11,142 bases of DNA, taken from Candidatus Sulfopaludibacter sp. SbA3 (lineage in GTDB: Bacteria > Acidobacteriota > Terriglobia > 20CM-2-55-15). Below are positions 1 through 6,777 of this stretch, one piece after another; positions within the stretch are counted from its first letter, which is position 1, and the number at the start of each line of letters is the position of its first letter. The stretch covers positions 1 to 11,142 of the forward strand of contig CAMAWS010000057.1 of NCBI GenBank assembly GCA_945861845.1. The letters run 5' to 3'. The notes under the pieces are model-generated. The model was given only the letters and a program-made list of their open reading frames with translations, was not told the origin of the DNA and did not search any database. A program made the translations under genes and the position numbers.

Positions 1-221
1 GTAGGCCCCATCACCGCCTCAAGGTCCGCCTTGGGTAGGTCAGTGAAAGTCCCGGGCATGTTCGCAGGCGCTGGCCTGCCAGGCGCCGCAGCCTGGCCGC
101 GGGCCTGAGCCTGGCCCCGAGCCTGGCCCCGAGCCTGGCCCCGAGCCTGCGCCATGGCGCCGGCCGAGATCGAAATCCCAGCCAAAAGTGCGAGAACAGT
201 CCACGTAAGTTTGTGCTGCAT
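1..221 (-). CDS. Secreted protein with QARG repeats, 5' part only
   Basis: This is the N-terminal 73 codons of a minus-strand gene; the rest lies beyond the left edge. The ATG at 219-221 is preceded by a good ribosome binding site (AAGGAGA on the minus strand, about 4-5 nt away). The product opens with a classic Sec signal peptide: K4, a hydrophobic core over residues 8-18, and a likely signal peptidase I site after Ala-Met-Ala (residues 22-24). The mature chain begins with a low-complexity Gln-Ala-Arg-Gly stretch (about residues 25-43), then an Ala/Pro-rich linker, and then what looks like the start of a folded domain (sequence FTDLPKADLEAVMGP). I do not recognise the family, and the function cannot be told from this fragment. 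It is exported to the periplasm or beyond. The reading frame, signal peptide and binding site together make the gene convincing. Confidence 0.8.
   Translation of the reverse strand, partial: MQHKLTWTVLALLAGISISAGAMAQARGQARGQARGQAQARGQAAAPGRPAPANMPGTFTDLPKADLEAVMGP
107..149. repeat. 12-bp tandem repeat inside the secreted protein gene
   Basis: The plus-strand unit GAGCCTGGCCCC occurs three times in perfect tandem (107-118, 119-130, 131-142), followed by a partial fourth copy to about 149. Read on the minus strand it encodes repeats of Gln-Ala-Arg-Gly just after the predicted signal-peptide cleavage site. The unit length is a multiple of three, so changes in copy number would keep the reading frame. 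Confidence 0.85.
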
Positions 222-249
222 GGTCTTCTCCTTGTGGAAACGATGCCGT

Positions 250-278
250 AGCATAAAGCTACTCGCGGCCAAAACCAA
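250..278 (-). promoter_or_regulatory. Candidate promoter of the secreted protein gene
   Basis: On the minus strand a TTGGTT box (273-278) lies 17 bp before a TATGCT box (250-255), 28 bp upstream of the start codon. The match to sigma-70 consensus is moderate (3/6 and 4/6). The -10 box overlaps a short perfect inverted repeat, GTAGC-5nt-GCTAC (248-262), which could be an operator or a leader hairpin. If real, the gene has its own promoter and does not depend on read-through from the dehydrogenase gene. Confidence 0.3.
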
Positions 279-308
279 AGAAACCCTGATGGAGAAATTG
301 CGGAAGTC

Positions 309-1013
309 CTAGTCTTTCGGATTCGTTGCGAAGACCGTGACCTCTGGCGTAAAGCCCCGATCGTCCATTTCAAGGACGGCCTTGACCGCGTGAGCGATGT
401 CTTCGCCGCGAAGCTTGGTTTCGTTTTCCTTCTGGACGAAGCCTGCCACGGCGCCGAAGGTGGTCAGCACCTCGCTGGGATTGACGAGAAAGACACGAAC
501 GTTGTACTGCCTAAGTTCCGTCCGCCAGCATTCCGTCATGCCACGAAGCGCGAACTTGCTCGCATAGTACGCCGTGCCAGTGGGGGCTCCACGGACTCCG
601 GCAGTGGAGCAGATGTTGACGATGTTGCCCTTGTTTCGCTCGATGAAGTGCTTCGCGGCTTCCCGCCCCATGAGCATCGCGCCAGTGACGTTGGTTGCAA
701 AGACGGCGTCAAAACTGGCGCGATCCATGTCCACGAGTTTCTTGAAGACGCCGAAGCCGGCATTGTTCACGAGAATATCGAGGTGACCGAAAGCCTGCAT
801 GACTTCCCGGTACGTACGCAGAACGTCGGCTTCATTGGACGCATCTGCCCGGATCGCCACTGCCTTCAGTTCTTCTGCCGCCTTGTATAACTGTTTATCA
901 TCGCGGCCGGTGATCGCTACGCGCGCTCCCGCGTCGATCAGGGCTTTCGCAATTGAGTACCCGATTCCGCGGCTGCCACCCGTTACCAGTGCCGTTGCAT
1001 TCTGTAGATTCAT
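309..1013 (-). CDS. Short-chain dehydrogenase/reductase (SDR)
   Basis: This 234-residue protein is a classical-type SDR, an NAD(P)-dependent oxidoreductase with a single Rossmann domain. The cofactor-binding glycine motif TGGSRGIG is at residues 11-18 and the structural NNAG motif at 83-86. The active-site set is Asn108, Ser136, Tyr149 and Lys153 (YYASK). The Arg at residue 37 (TGRDD) after the second beta strand hints at NADP(H) preference. The length is normal for the family, though the C-terminus is short. The ATG at 1011-1013 has a strong ribosome binding site (GGGAGGA, 1018-1024). The gene starts 15 bp downstream of the yhhQ stop codon, so the two are probably one transcript. The substrate cannot be told from sequence; related enzymes are often annotated as 3-oxoacyl-ACP or sugar/alcohol reductases, and I would not choose between them. 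Confidence 0.93.
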   Translation of the reverse strand: MNLQNATALVTGGSRGIGYSIAKALIDAGARVAITGRDDKQLYKAAEELKAVAIRADASNEADVLRTYREVMQAFGHLDILVNNAGFGVFKKLVDMDRASFDAVFATNVTGAMLMGREAAKHFIERNKGNIVNICSTAGVRGAPTGTAYYASKFALRGMTECWRTELRQYNVRVFLVNPSEVLTTFGAVAGFVQKENETKLRGEDIAHAVKAVLEMDDRGFTPEVTVFATNPKD

Positions 1014-1028
1014 GATGTCCTCCCTACC

Positions 1029-1718
1029 TCAAACCTCGATGGAGAATGGCGTGAAGTTGGTTTTGCGGTCGAAGTAGTCTTCGTCCTCGGCGCGCTTCAG
1101 GAATCCGACGACCTTGTATGTGACCGGTGTGATAACGGCCTCCCAGCCGACTTTGATCACGTAGTTACTGAGCATGACGGTCATCACGAGGTCGTTGGAC
1201 CAGACGCCGAGAAACGCAACCGGGTAAAACACCGCCGAATCGACAAATTCACCGACGATCGTCGACCCGATGGTTCGCATCCAGAGATGCTTCCCATTCG
1301 TTTTCACTTTCATTTTCGCCAGTACGTAGGAGTTGGCGAATTCGCCCACGAAGAATGCCGTCAACGAGGCGAGCACTATCCGGGGCGTTTGGCCAAACAC
1401 GGCGACGTATGCCGGTTGGTCGTTCCAGCCCATTGCCGGAGGAAGCGCGACGACGACCCAGCTCATGAATGAAGCGAAGATGATTGCCCCGAAACCGGCC
1501 CAGACGACTTTCCGCGCCCGGGCGTAGCCGTAAACTTCGGTCAGGACATCGTTGAAAATGTAACTGACGGGAAAAAAGAGAACCCCAGCCCCAAAGGTAA
1601 ATCCCCAGACAGTGGCGACTTTAGCCGCGCCGATCACGTTCGAGCAGAGAAGAATCGTCACGAACAGCGCCATGACGAGATCGTAGTACTTGTAAACCTG
1701 GCGATGAGCTGGTGCCAT
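1029..1718 (-). CDS. yhhQ: Queuosine precursor transporter, YhhQ/VUT family
   Basis: The 229-residue integral membrane protein belongs to the YhhQ (DUF165, vitamin-uptake-like) family. E. coli YhhQ imports queuosine precursors (preQ0/preQ1) for tRNA wobble-base modification. About six hydrophobic segments are visible (roughly residues 12-33, 40-58, 72-92, 113-134, 150-171, 178-203). Family motifs include NDVLTEVYGYARARK at 56-70, GEFANS at 125-130 and GEFVDSAVFYPVAF at 156-169. The start ATG (1716-1718) has a GGAG ribosome binding site at 1726-1729 with 7 nt spacing. No other queuosine gene is in the window, so the substrate is assigned by family only. The acidic-aromatic tail (EDEDYFDRK) is probably cytosolic. 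The dehydrogenase gene follows after 15 bp; nothing in either protein suggests a functional link. Confidence 0.92.
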   Translation of the reverse strand: MAPAHRQVYKYYDLVMALFVTILLCSNVIGAAKVATVWGFTFGAGVLFFPVSYIFNDVLTEVYGYARARKVVWAGFGAIIFASFMSWVVVALPPAMGWNDQPAYVAVFGQTPRIVLASLTAFFVGEFANSYVLAKMKVKTNGKHLWMRTIGSTIVGEFVDSAVFYPVAFLGVWSNDLVMTVMLSNYVIKVGWEAVITPVTYKVVGFLKRAEDEDYFDRKTNFTPFSIEV

Positions 1719-1734
1719 GCAGTGACTCCAAATT

Positions 1735-1918
1735 AGCCGCGGAGCGGCGAGACTCGGTAGCCACGCCCGTCAGGGCGTGTTGCTCAACGACCCTCACCCG
1801 CCGCTTCGCGGCACCCTCTCCCAGAGGGAGAGGGACAAACTCTTGAATAGTCCTTCTCCCTCCGGGAGAAGGTGGCCCGAAGGGCCGGATGAGGGTTAGA
1901 ACGCGGCGCTCCGCGGCT
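1735..1918. repeat. Nested inverted-repeat element between acnA and yhhQ
   Basis: The spacer is almost entirely occupied by a palindromic element. Its outer ends are a perfect 12-bp inverted repeat (AGCCGCGGAGCG at 1735-1746 and its complement at 1907-1918). Inside lies a second, longer imperfect inverted repeat: a left arm at 1790-1834 and a right arm at 1851-1897 that match in reverse complement with a few mismatches. Each inner arm is itself two hairpins, one with a CTTCG-type loop and one built from CTCTCCC/GGGAGAG-like halves. A further 7-bp hairpin (1762-1779) lies between the outer and inner left arms. No reading frame is apparent. The architecture resembles a REP/MITE-type dispersed repeat that a transposase supplied elsewhere could move; that origin is inferred. 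In RNA it would separate acnA from yhhQ with strong secondary structure. Confidence 0.8.
1762..1779. repeat. Perfect small hairpin within the element
   Basis: CACGCCC at 1762-1768 and GGGCGTG at 1773-1779 form a perfect 7-bp stem with a 4-nt loop. It has no matching partner near the right end of the surrounding element, so it breaks that element's symmetry. No run of T follows in either direction, so it is not a standard intrinsic terminator. Confidence 0.7.
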
Positions 1919-1919
1919 C

Positions 1920-4604
1920 TTAATTGATCAGTTGCCGCAGCACGTATTGCAGTATCCCGCCGTGCTGGTAGTACTGAATTTCGTACGGCGTATCGATACG
2001 GTTCACCGCCTTGAAGGTCTTCTCTTTGCCTGCCTCGTCGCGAGCGCGAATCGTCAGCAGTTGTCCGGGTTTGATGCCGGCGGCAATTCCGTCGATATCG
2101 AAGACTTCCGTTCCGGTCAGTCCGAGCTTCTCCGCGCTTTCGCCGGCCACGAATTGAAGCGGCAGTATGCCCATGCCGACCAGGTTGCTGCGATGAATGC
2201 GCTCGTAACTTTCCGCCAGCACGGCCTGGATACCGAGCAGCCGAGGCCCTTTTGCGGCCCAGTCGCGTGATGACCCGGATCCGTACTCCTTGCCCGCAAT
2301 GATCATCAGGGGCACGCCATCCTTCTGATATTGCATTGACGCATCGTAGATCGTAGCCGGTGTCTTATCCGGCAGGTGGAGGGTAACGCCCCCCTCCGTC
2401 CCTGGCGCCAGAAGATTTCGAAGCCGGATGTTGGCGAATGTGCCTCGCATCATTACTTCATGGTTTCCCCGGCGCGCTCCGTAGGAATTGAAATCCGCCG
2501 GCGAGACGCCGTTCGCGATCAGGTACTTGCCGGCCGGGCTGTCGGCGGAAAACGAACCGGCGGGCGAAATGTGATCGGTTGTAACCGAATCGCCAAGCAC
2601 GGCCAGCACGCGCGCACCCTTGATGTCTTTAACAGGCGCCGGTTGCCGTTGCATCCCATCGAAGAATGGCGGCTGTTTAACGTAGGTGGAGTCGGCTTCC
2701 CACTGGAACAGTTCGCCTGTAGGCGCCTGAAGGGCCTGCCATCGCTCATCGCCCTCGACGGACTCGTCATAAGCTTTTCGGAACATTTCCGGCCGGATAT
2801 TGGAGCGCACGGCGTCTGCAACTTCAGCGGAAGTAGGCCAGACGTCGCGCAGGAAAACCGGCTTGCCGGCTTTGTCGAGGCCCAGCGGTTCCGTATTGAG
2901 GTCGATGTCCATTGTTCCAGCGATTGCGTATGCGACGACCAGCGGAGGGGAGGCCAGGTAATTGGCTTTCACCTGGGGATTGATTCGCCCTTCGAAATTC
3001 CGGTTGCCGCTCAATACGGCGGCCACAACCAGTGAACTGTCCTTTACAGCCTTCGACACCTCTTCCAGCAGCGGGCCGCTGTTGCCGATACAGGTTGTAC
3101 AGCCGTATCCCACAAGGTGGAAGCGCAGCTGTTCCAGATACGGCATCAATCCCGCTTCCTTCAAATATTCGGTCACAACGCGCGATCCCGGAGCAAGGCT
3201 CGTCTTGACCCACGGTTTTACCCTGAGTCCGCGCTCGACGGCTTTCTTGGCAAGCAGGCCTGCGCCGACCATCACCGAGGGATTCGATGTGTTCGTGCAA
3301 CTTGTGATCGCCGCGATCACAACGGAACCATGACCGATTTCGTACTTCGAGCCATTCGTGCCTACTCCAACCTTGAACGCGGGGTCCGGGTTCTTCTGCT
3401 TTTCGAGCATCGGCATCAGCGCCTGCCGGAATGACTGCTTGGATTTGGACAAGGGAACACGATCCTGTGGCCGGCGCGGTCCCGAGATACTTGGCTCGAC
3501 AGTGGATAGATCGAGTTCCAGGGTCTCCATAAATTCAGGATCCGGCGTGTCCTTTGTACGGAACAGGCCCTGCGCTTTTGCGTAGGCCTCAACCAGAGCG
3601 ACCTGGTCTTTGTCGCGCCCGCTGAGCCGCATGTACAGGAGCGTTTCGTCGTCGATCGGAAAGAAACCGATCGTGGCGCCGTATTCGGGCGCCATGTTGG
3701 CGATAGTCGCCCGGTCTGCCAGGCTGAGGCTTCCAACTCCGGTTCCATAGAACTCGACAAAAGCCCCGACCACGCCTTTGGCACGCAGCATCTGCGTGAC
3801 GGTAAGCACCGTGTCCGTAGCCGTGGCGCCTTCGCGAACCTGGCCGGTCAGCCTGAAGCCTACCACTCGCGGAATCAGCATCGACAGGGGCTGCCCGAGC
3901 ATGGCGCCCTCGGCTTCAATACCGCCGACGCCCCAACCGACGACGCCCATGCCGTTGATCATCGTGGTGTGCGAATCCGTCCCGACGAGCGTGTCCGGAT
4001 ACGCTGCCGCCCGGCCGCCCTTCTTTTCCACGTAGACGACGGGCGCAAGATACTCGAGGTTTACCTGGTGCACGATGCCGATATCCGGCGGGACGACCCG
4101 GCAGTTCTGGAACGCCTTCTGTCCCCATTTCAGGAAGATGTAGCGTTCGCGGTTTCTCTCATTCTCGCGGTCGGCGTTGTAAGCGAACGCTCCCGGTGTC
4201 CCGAACTGGTCCACCTGGACGGAGTGGTCGATCACAAGGTCGACCTGCTGGAGAGGGTTGATCTTGTTCGGATCCCCTCCCATCTTCTTGATGACGTCGC
4301 GCATCGTCGCCAGATCGACGATGGCTGGAACTCCAGTGAAGTCCTGCATCAGCACGCGCGCCGGGCGAAACGCTATTTCCTTGTCCTTGAGCTGGCCGGA
4401 TGAGGCAGGGACGATCGAACGAATGTCGTCCGCAGTCACGGTAACGTTGTCCTCGAACCGCAACAGATTTTCGAGCATTACCTTTAATGAGAACGGCAAC
4501 GTTGACGCAATTCCGGCACCCGCTTTTTCTGCCTTCTCCAGGGAGTAGTAATCAAATTCCGTGTTACCTGTTTTTAATGTCGATTTTGAATTGAATGTAT
4601 TCAT
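1920..4604 (-). CDS. acnA: Aconitate hydratase, AcnA/IRP type
   Basis: The 894-residue protein is full length for the AcnA family. It interconverts citrate and isocitrate through cis-aconitate in the TCA cycle, in the cytosol, using a [4Fe-4S] cluster. The cluster cysteines are visible as Cys436 ([10 protein letters not shown], 435-444) and Cys502/Cys505 ([12 protein letters not shown], 501-512). The substrate-contacting segment [12 protein letters not shown] is at 209-220, and the swivelling C-terminal domain carries [16 protein letters not shown] at 771-786. Family order (domains 1-3, linker, domain 4) is kept with no frameshift. The N-terminus (FNSKSTL...[10 protein letters not shown]) matches the family, so the ATG at 4602-4604 is well supported although no clear Shine-Dalgarno sequence precedes it. 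The gene stands alone between the toxin-antitoxin-like pair and the palindromic element. Some family members also act as 2-methylaconitate-processing enzymes or RNA binders; aconitase is the simplest reading. Confidence 0.97.
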   Translation of the reverse strand: MNTFNSKSTLKTGNTEFDYYSLEKAEKAGAGIASTLPFSLKVMLENLLRFEDNVTVTADDIRSIVPASSGQLKDKEIAFRPARVLMQDFTGVPAIVDLATMRDVIKKMGGDPNKINPLQQVDLVIDHSVQVDQFGTPGAFAYNADRENERNRERYIFLKWGQKAFQNCRVVPPDIGIVHQVNLEYLAPVVYVEKKGGRAAAYPDTLVGTDSHTTMINGMGVVGWGVGGIEAEGAMLGQPLSMLIPRVVGFRLTGQVREGATATDTVLTVTQMLRAKGVVGAFVEFYGTGVGSLSLADRATIANMAPEYGATIGFFPIDDETLLYMRLSGRDKDQVALVEAYAKAQGLFRTKDTPDPEFMETLELDLSTVEPSISGPRRPQDRVPLSKSKQSFRQALMPMLEKQKNPDPAFKVGVGTNGSKYEIGHGSVVIAAITSCTNTSNPSVMVGAGLLAKKAVERGLRVKPWVKTSLAPGSRVVTEYLKEAGLMPYLEQLRFHLVGYGCTTCIGNSGPLLEEVSKAVKDSSLVVAAVLSGNRNFEGRINPQVKANYLASPPLVVAYAIAGTMDIDLNTEPLGLDKAGKPVFLRDVWPTSAEVADAVRSNIRPEMFRKAYDESVEGDERWQALQAPTGELFQWEADSTYVKQPPFFDGMQRQPAPVKDIKGARVLAVLGDSVTTDHISPAGSFSADSPAGKYLIANGVSPADFNSYGARRGNHEVMMRGTFANIRLRNLLAPGTEGGVTLHLPDKTPATIYDASMQYQKDGVPLMIIAGKEYGSGSSRDWAAKGPRLLGIQAVLAESYERIHRSNLVGMGILPLQFVAGESAEKLGLTGTEVFDIDGIAAGIKPGQLLTIRARDEAGKEKTFKAVNRIDTPYEIQYYQHGGILQYVLRQLIN

Positions 4605-4796
4605 GGCGTTGGAATTGTAGCACTGCTTTTTCTTGATGGCTGCGTCCCTGCTTACGGCGGTGCGCGGCCCGCGCTGCTACCGCTACATGAACACTTTGAA
4701 CGCCGCTTGGCAGGACTCGGACGGCGCGATATAGGTGCGCTCCCCGATTTCGGACGTTGACTGAATTCGGTTGTTTCTTCAAGACGCTGTCGAACG
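4605..4796. other. Spacer upstream of acnA: hairpin and orphan coding-like fragment
   Basis: This 192-bp spacer holds the acnA promoter region and a GC-rich hairpin: a GCGCG/CGCGC core stem at 4662-4666/4670-4674, extended by GCGGT/ACCGC (4657-4661/4679-4683) across a 4-nt bulge. No T-run follows. One minus-strand frame ending at a TAG (4683-4685) reads as plausible protein (for example GERTYIAPSESCQAAFKVFM) but has no start codon and is closed upstream by a stop. It may be the decayed tail of a lost gene; I have no homologue to name. Confidence 0.4.
4614..4622 (-). promoter_or_regulatory. Candidate extended -10 promoter of acnA
   Basis: The minus strand reads TGCTACAAT at 4622-4614, an extended -10 element (TGn plus a 5/6 match to TATAAT). 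Its distance from the ATG at 4604 would place transcription start only a few bases before the start codon. That fits the absence of a Shine-Dalgarno sequence and suggests a very short leader or leaderless mRNA. No convincing -35 box sits at the usual distance, as is tolerated for extended -10 promoters. Confidence 0.35.
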
Positions 4797-5123
4797 CTAC
4801 CTGAAAGGGATGTTCACTTCGGTGTAGCTGCCCGGTGTAGCCGCATCCACGGCCACAACAACCCTATCAATATACCGGCGGAGAACCGGCCATTGCGAGT
4901 TACTCAAAACCACGAAGGCGATTTTGCAGGCCGTCAGGTCTTGCTGATAGCGCATGTTCTTGTCGGTCGTAACCAGGACTTCGAAACCTGCGGCCTCCGC
5001 GGCCGCCAGCAGTTCGCCGTTAACCAGCCTGTCCCATCCGCGCTCGATTGCCTCCACAACGGTATGGCCAATGAGGGCGTGTCTCAACGGAGCAGGGGTG
5101 CCGTTATCGAAGGGAATGAGCAT
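4797..5123 (-). CDS. DUF5615 PIN-like protein, putative toxin
   Basis: The 108-residue protein belongs to the DUF5615 (PIN-like) group, small putative nucleases usually encoded next to DUF433 proteins. Visible family features are the N-terminal strand with Asp6 followed by NGTP (LIPFDNGTP, 3-10), the GWDRLVNGELLAAAEAAGFEVL segment (first and last residues 29 and 50), and TTDKNMRYQQ at 52-61. Asp6, Glu37 and Asp54 are candidate acidic residues of the PIN-like active site. Length is normal and the frame intact. The ATG (5121-5123) lies inside the end of the DUF433 gene, with no obvious Shine-Dalgarno sequence, which suggests translational coupling to that gene. Ribonuclease activity and toxicity are inferred from family and context, not from the sequence. 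The 3' end is 192 bp before acnA. Confidence 0.82.
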   Translation of the reverse strand: MLIPFDNGTPAPLRHALIGHTVVEAIERGWDRLVNGELLAAAEAAGFEVLVTTDKNMRYQQDLTACKIAFVVLSNSQWPVLRRYIDRVVVAVDAATPGSYTEVNIPFR

Positions 5124-5373
5124 CGATTGCTTGGGCGGAGGGTTGTGCAGGAGGGGGCGCGTCGAGACTCCGCGCTGCGAATTCGAGGACCGCTACGACC
5201 TGTTCCCGCGTGACATGAAACCAGTCCATAATCTCGTCGATGGTGGCTCCCGCCTCCAGATTCTCAAACACAGTCGAAACCGGCGTCCGGGTATCTCGAA
5301 ATACCCATGCCCCGCTACGCTTGCCAGGGATGCTCTCCACGGCAGGGCATTGTGACCAATCCAGATTTGCCAT
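5104..5373 (-). CDS. DUF433 protein, putative antitoxin
   Basis: The 89-residue protein belongs to DUF433 (COG2442), small helix-turn-helix-like proteins predicted to be antitoxins of PIN-like partners. It shows the family pattern: an opening strand with a SIPGKRSG turn (14-21), WVFRDTRTPVSTVFENLEAG at 23-42, the helix IDEIMDWFHVTREQVVAVLE at 45-64, and an Ala/Pro-rich tail. The ATG (5371-5373) has a good ribosome binding site (AAGAGGT, minus strand, 5382-5388). The last 20 bp overlap the start of the DUF5615 gene in another frame, the usual antitoxin-first order. Many type II modules autoregulate; a short inverted repeat about 57 bp upstream (5430-5445) could be the operator. The function is a family-level prediction. 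Confidence 0.85.
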   Translation of the reverse strand: MANLDWSQCPAVESIPGKRSGAWVFRDTRTPVSTVFENLEAGATIDEIMDWFHVTREQVVAVLEFAARSLDAPPPAQPSAQAIDAHSLR

Positions 5374-5429
5374 AGTCGTGCACCTCTTTCTTCCAAAATA
5401 ACGTGTGGCGGTTCAGGGTACAAGGAAAC

Positions 5430-5445
5430 GATTCATTCGGGAATC
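5430..5445. promoter_or_regulatory. Short inverted repeat, possible operator of the DUF433 operon
   Basis: GATTC (5430-5434) and GAATC (5441-5445) form a perfect inverted repeat with a 6-nt spacer, between the terminator-like hairpin and the DUF433 gene. Its place suits an autoregulatory operator, but a 5-bp half-site is short and could be chance. Confidence 0.2.
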
Positions 5446-5464
5446 ATAGCGCCAGTAAAGGAAA

Positions 5465-5484
5465 GCCAACGAAAACACGTTGGC
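5465..5484 (-). terminator. Intrinsic terminator-like hairpin
   Basis: GCCAACG (5465-5471) and CGTTGGC (5478-5484) form a perfect 7-bp stem with a 6-nt loop. On the minus strand the stem is followed directly by TTTCCTTT, a broken T-run. It sits just after the stop of the short PHP remnant and the mbfA-like gene, so it probably ends their transcript and separates it from the DUF433/DUF5615 pair. On the plus strand the stem is followed by an AT-rich stretch, so weak bidirectional action is possible. Confidence 0.5.
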
Positions 5485-5497
5485 GATTTAATCAATT

Positions 5498-5608
5498 TTA
5501 GTCGTCGAAGATCACGTCGTGCGAAGCGCCGTAGGAATGAATGTGCAGATCGACGTTGTGGAATCGCGATCCATTATCGAGTACGCGGATGTCCTTGAAT
5601 TGAACCAT
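5498..5608 (-). pseudogene. Truncated N-terminus of a PHP-domain protein
   Basis: A 36-codon frame runs from ATG (5606-5608) to TAA (5498-5500). Its product contains RFHNVDLHIHSYGASHDV at residues 15-32, which looks like the first conserved metal-binding motif of PHP-domain phosphoesterases (HxH, His22 and His24). In complete PHP proteins this motif opens a domain of two hundred or more residues; here a stop follows within five codons, and the sequence beyond does not continue the domain in the same frame. All other metal ligands are therefore missing and the product cannot be an active enzyme. A weak AGGA site lies 4 nt before the ATG. It starts 52 bp after the mbfA-like gene and ends at a terminator-like hairpin. 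It is most simply a remnant left by a deletion, though a small expressed peptide is not excluded. Confidence 0.6.
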
Positions 5609-5650
5609 CACTTCCTGTTCATAACAGCGTCCTTCGATACCCGCTCATCC

Positions 5651-5669
5651 TTAAACGCTTTTAAACGCT
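5651..5669. repeat. Short direct repeat over the mbfA-like stop codon
   Basis: TTAAACGCT occurs at 5651-5659 and again at 5661-5669, one base apart. The second copy supplies the stop codon and the last two codons of the mbfA-like gene. It may be a slippage duplication or a trace of a rearrangement next to the PHP remnant. Confidence 0.5.
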
Positions 5670-6773
5670 GACACCGAGGAGCCGCCCGATGAAGTATGTG
5701 GCCGCGGCGGCTAACGCTCCGATTCCGACCATTCGCAGGCCGCTGGCGACAAGGTTTCGGGCCGTGAATACCGATATGGCCGCGCCGACGGCAAAAAGTC
5801 CAATCGCAGACATGGCGGCGCTCAGAAGGAATGCCGTGTCGCCGGTAATAATAAGGTAGGGAACGACTGGCACAATCGCGCCGGCGGCAAACGCCACGAA
5901 TGAGCTGCCGGCGGCCAGCCACGGTGAGCCGAGCGTGGTGGGGTCCAGGCCGAGCTCTTCGCGCGCCAGCGTATCCAGGGCAGTTGCAGGATTCGAAATA
6001 ATGCGCGCGGCAAGTTCTTCTGCCTGCGCGGCGGGTATTCCCTTGGCCTGGTAAATGAGCGCGAGTTCGGCGGCTTCCTCTTCAGGCGCCATTTCCAATT
6101 CCTGCCGTTCCAGGGCGATCTGCTGCTCGTAGAGCTCCCGCTGGGACTTGACCGAGACGTACTCACCGGCAGCCATCGACGACGCTCCGGCGAGCAGGCC
6201 GGCAACGCCGGCGAGGAGGACGAATTGTGAATCGGCGTTGGCGCCGGCGACTCCCATGACGAGGCTGAAGTTGGACACAAGCCCGTCGTTGACTCCAAAC
6301 ACCGCGGCCCGGAGCGTTCCTCCATAGCTCGTGCGGTGCCATCTTTCAACTTTCAGGATCGATTCTGAACCGCCTTCCGTTTGTGTCTGCATCGCGTTCA
6401 GTGTTCGCCGGTGGCCGCGTTCCTCGGCGGGAATTCCAGTGGCCTCGGTCTGCCCGGCGTACTCGTCCTGGGCGCTGGATTCAAATCCGCTGACTACCGG
6501 GAGCACGTGTTCGGTCCCAAGCCTTCTTGCGATCCATCCCAGCACCGCCACTCGAACGCTCGTCCGGTACGCCGGCACGGTGGCCCCGCTCTTCCGCAAA
6601 AGGTTAGCCCAGCGCGCAGCATGCTTTTCCTCTGCCACCGCGAGTTGCTCGAATATCCTTACCCGGTCCTTGCTCTTCTCCGCTGCGGCGAGGGCGCGGT
6701 ACAACGCCATTCCGTCCTGCTCGCGCAGGTAATTGGCGGCGTATCTCTTGAGGTCTTGATTGTCTGGATTCAC
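5661..6773 (-). CDS. mbfA: MbfA-like iron exporter: ferritin-like domain fused to VIT1/CCC1 domain
   Basis: The 370-residue protein joins two domains. Residues about 5-135 are a rubrerythrin/ferritin-like diiron domain with two ExxH motifs (Glu48-His51 and Glu118-His121) plus candidate ligands Glu18 and Glu98 or Glu104. Residues about 150-370 are a VIT1/CCC1 membrane domain with GVNDGLVSNF (160-169), AAGEYVSVKSQRE (201-213), a Glu-rich cytosolic stretch (214-235) and about five hydrophobic segments. The same architecture occurs in Bradyrhizobium/Agrobacterium MbfA, an inner-membrane iron exporter that protects against iron and peroxide stress; export is inferred from that. The start is a GTG (6771-6773) only 4 bp after the radical SAM stop and with no clear ribosome binding site, so coupled translation is likely. 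An ATG at residue 22 would cut off diiron ligand Glu18 and is less likely. No Irr- or Fur-type box was identified. Confidence 0.88.
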   Translation of the reverse strand: MNPDNQDLKRYAANYLREQDGMALYRALAAAEKSKDRVRIFEQLAVAEEKHAARWANLLRKSGATVPAYRTSVRVAVLGWIARRLGTEHVLPVVSGFESSAQDEYAGQTEATGIPAEERGHRRTLNAMQTQTEGGSESILKVERWHRTSYGGTLRAAVFGVNDGLVSNFSLVMGVAGANADSQFVLLAGVAGLLAGASSMAAGEYVSVKSQRELYEQQIALERQELEMAPEEEAAELALIYQAKGIPAAQAEELAARIISNPATALDTLAREELGLDPTTLGSPWLAAGSSFVAFAAGAIVPVVPYLIITGDTAFLLSAAMSAIGLFAVGAAISVFTARNLVASGLRMVGIGALAAAATYFIGRLLGVSV

Positions 6774-6777
6774 TTTT

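Noticed and set aside
107..149. Tandem repeat considered as a CRISPR array
   Set aside because: The units are 12 bp, directly adjacent without spacers, and lie in frame inside a coding sequence.
11..373. Minus-strand frame of 120 codons at the left edge
   Set aside because: The alternative frame at 1-221 has a signal peptide and a ribosome binding site; this one is Arg-rich and overlaps the end of the SDR gene.
2376..3035. Plus-strand open frame of 219 codons
   Set aside because: It is antisense to the conserved aconitase coding sequence and shows no domain.
4564..4782. Minus-strand frame of 72 codons overlapping the acnA start
   Set aside because: Composition is Arg/His-rich, it overlaps the conserved acnA N-terminus in another frame, and its last part merely reads the acnA 5' end out of frame.
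5374..5464. Sigma-70 promoter for the DUF433 gene (TATGAT near 5447-5452, or TTATTT closer to the gene)
   Set aside because: Neither -10-like box has a convincing -35 partner at a normal distance, so I did not list it as a feature.
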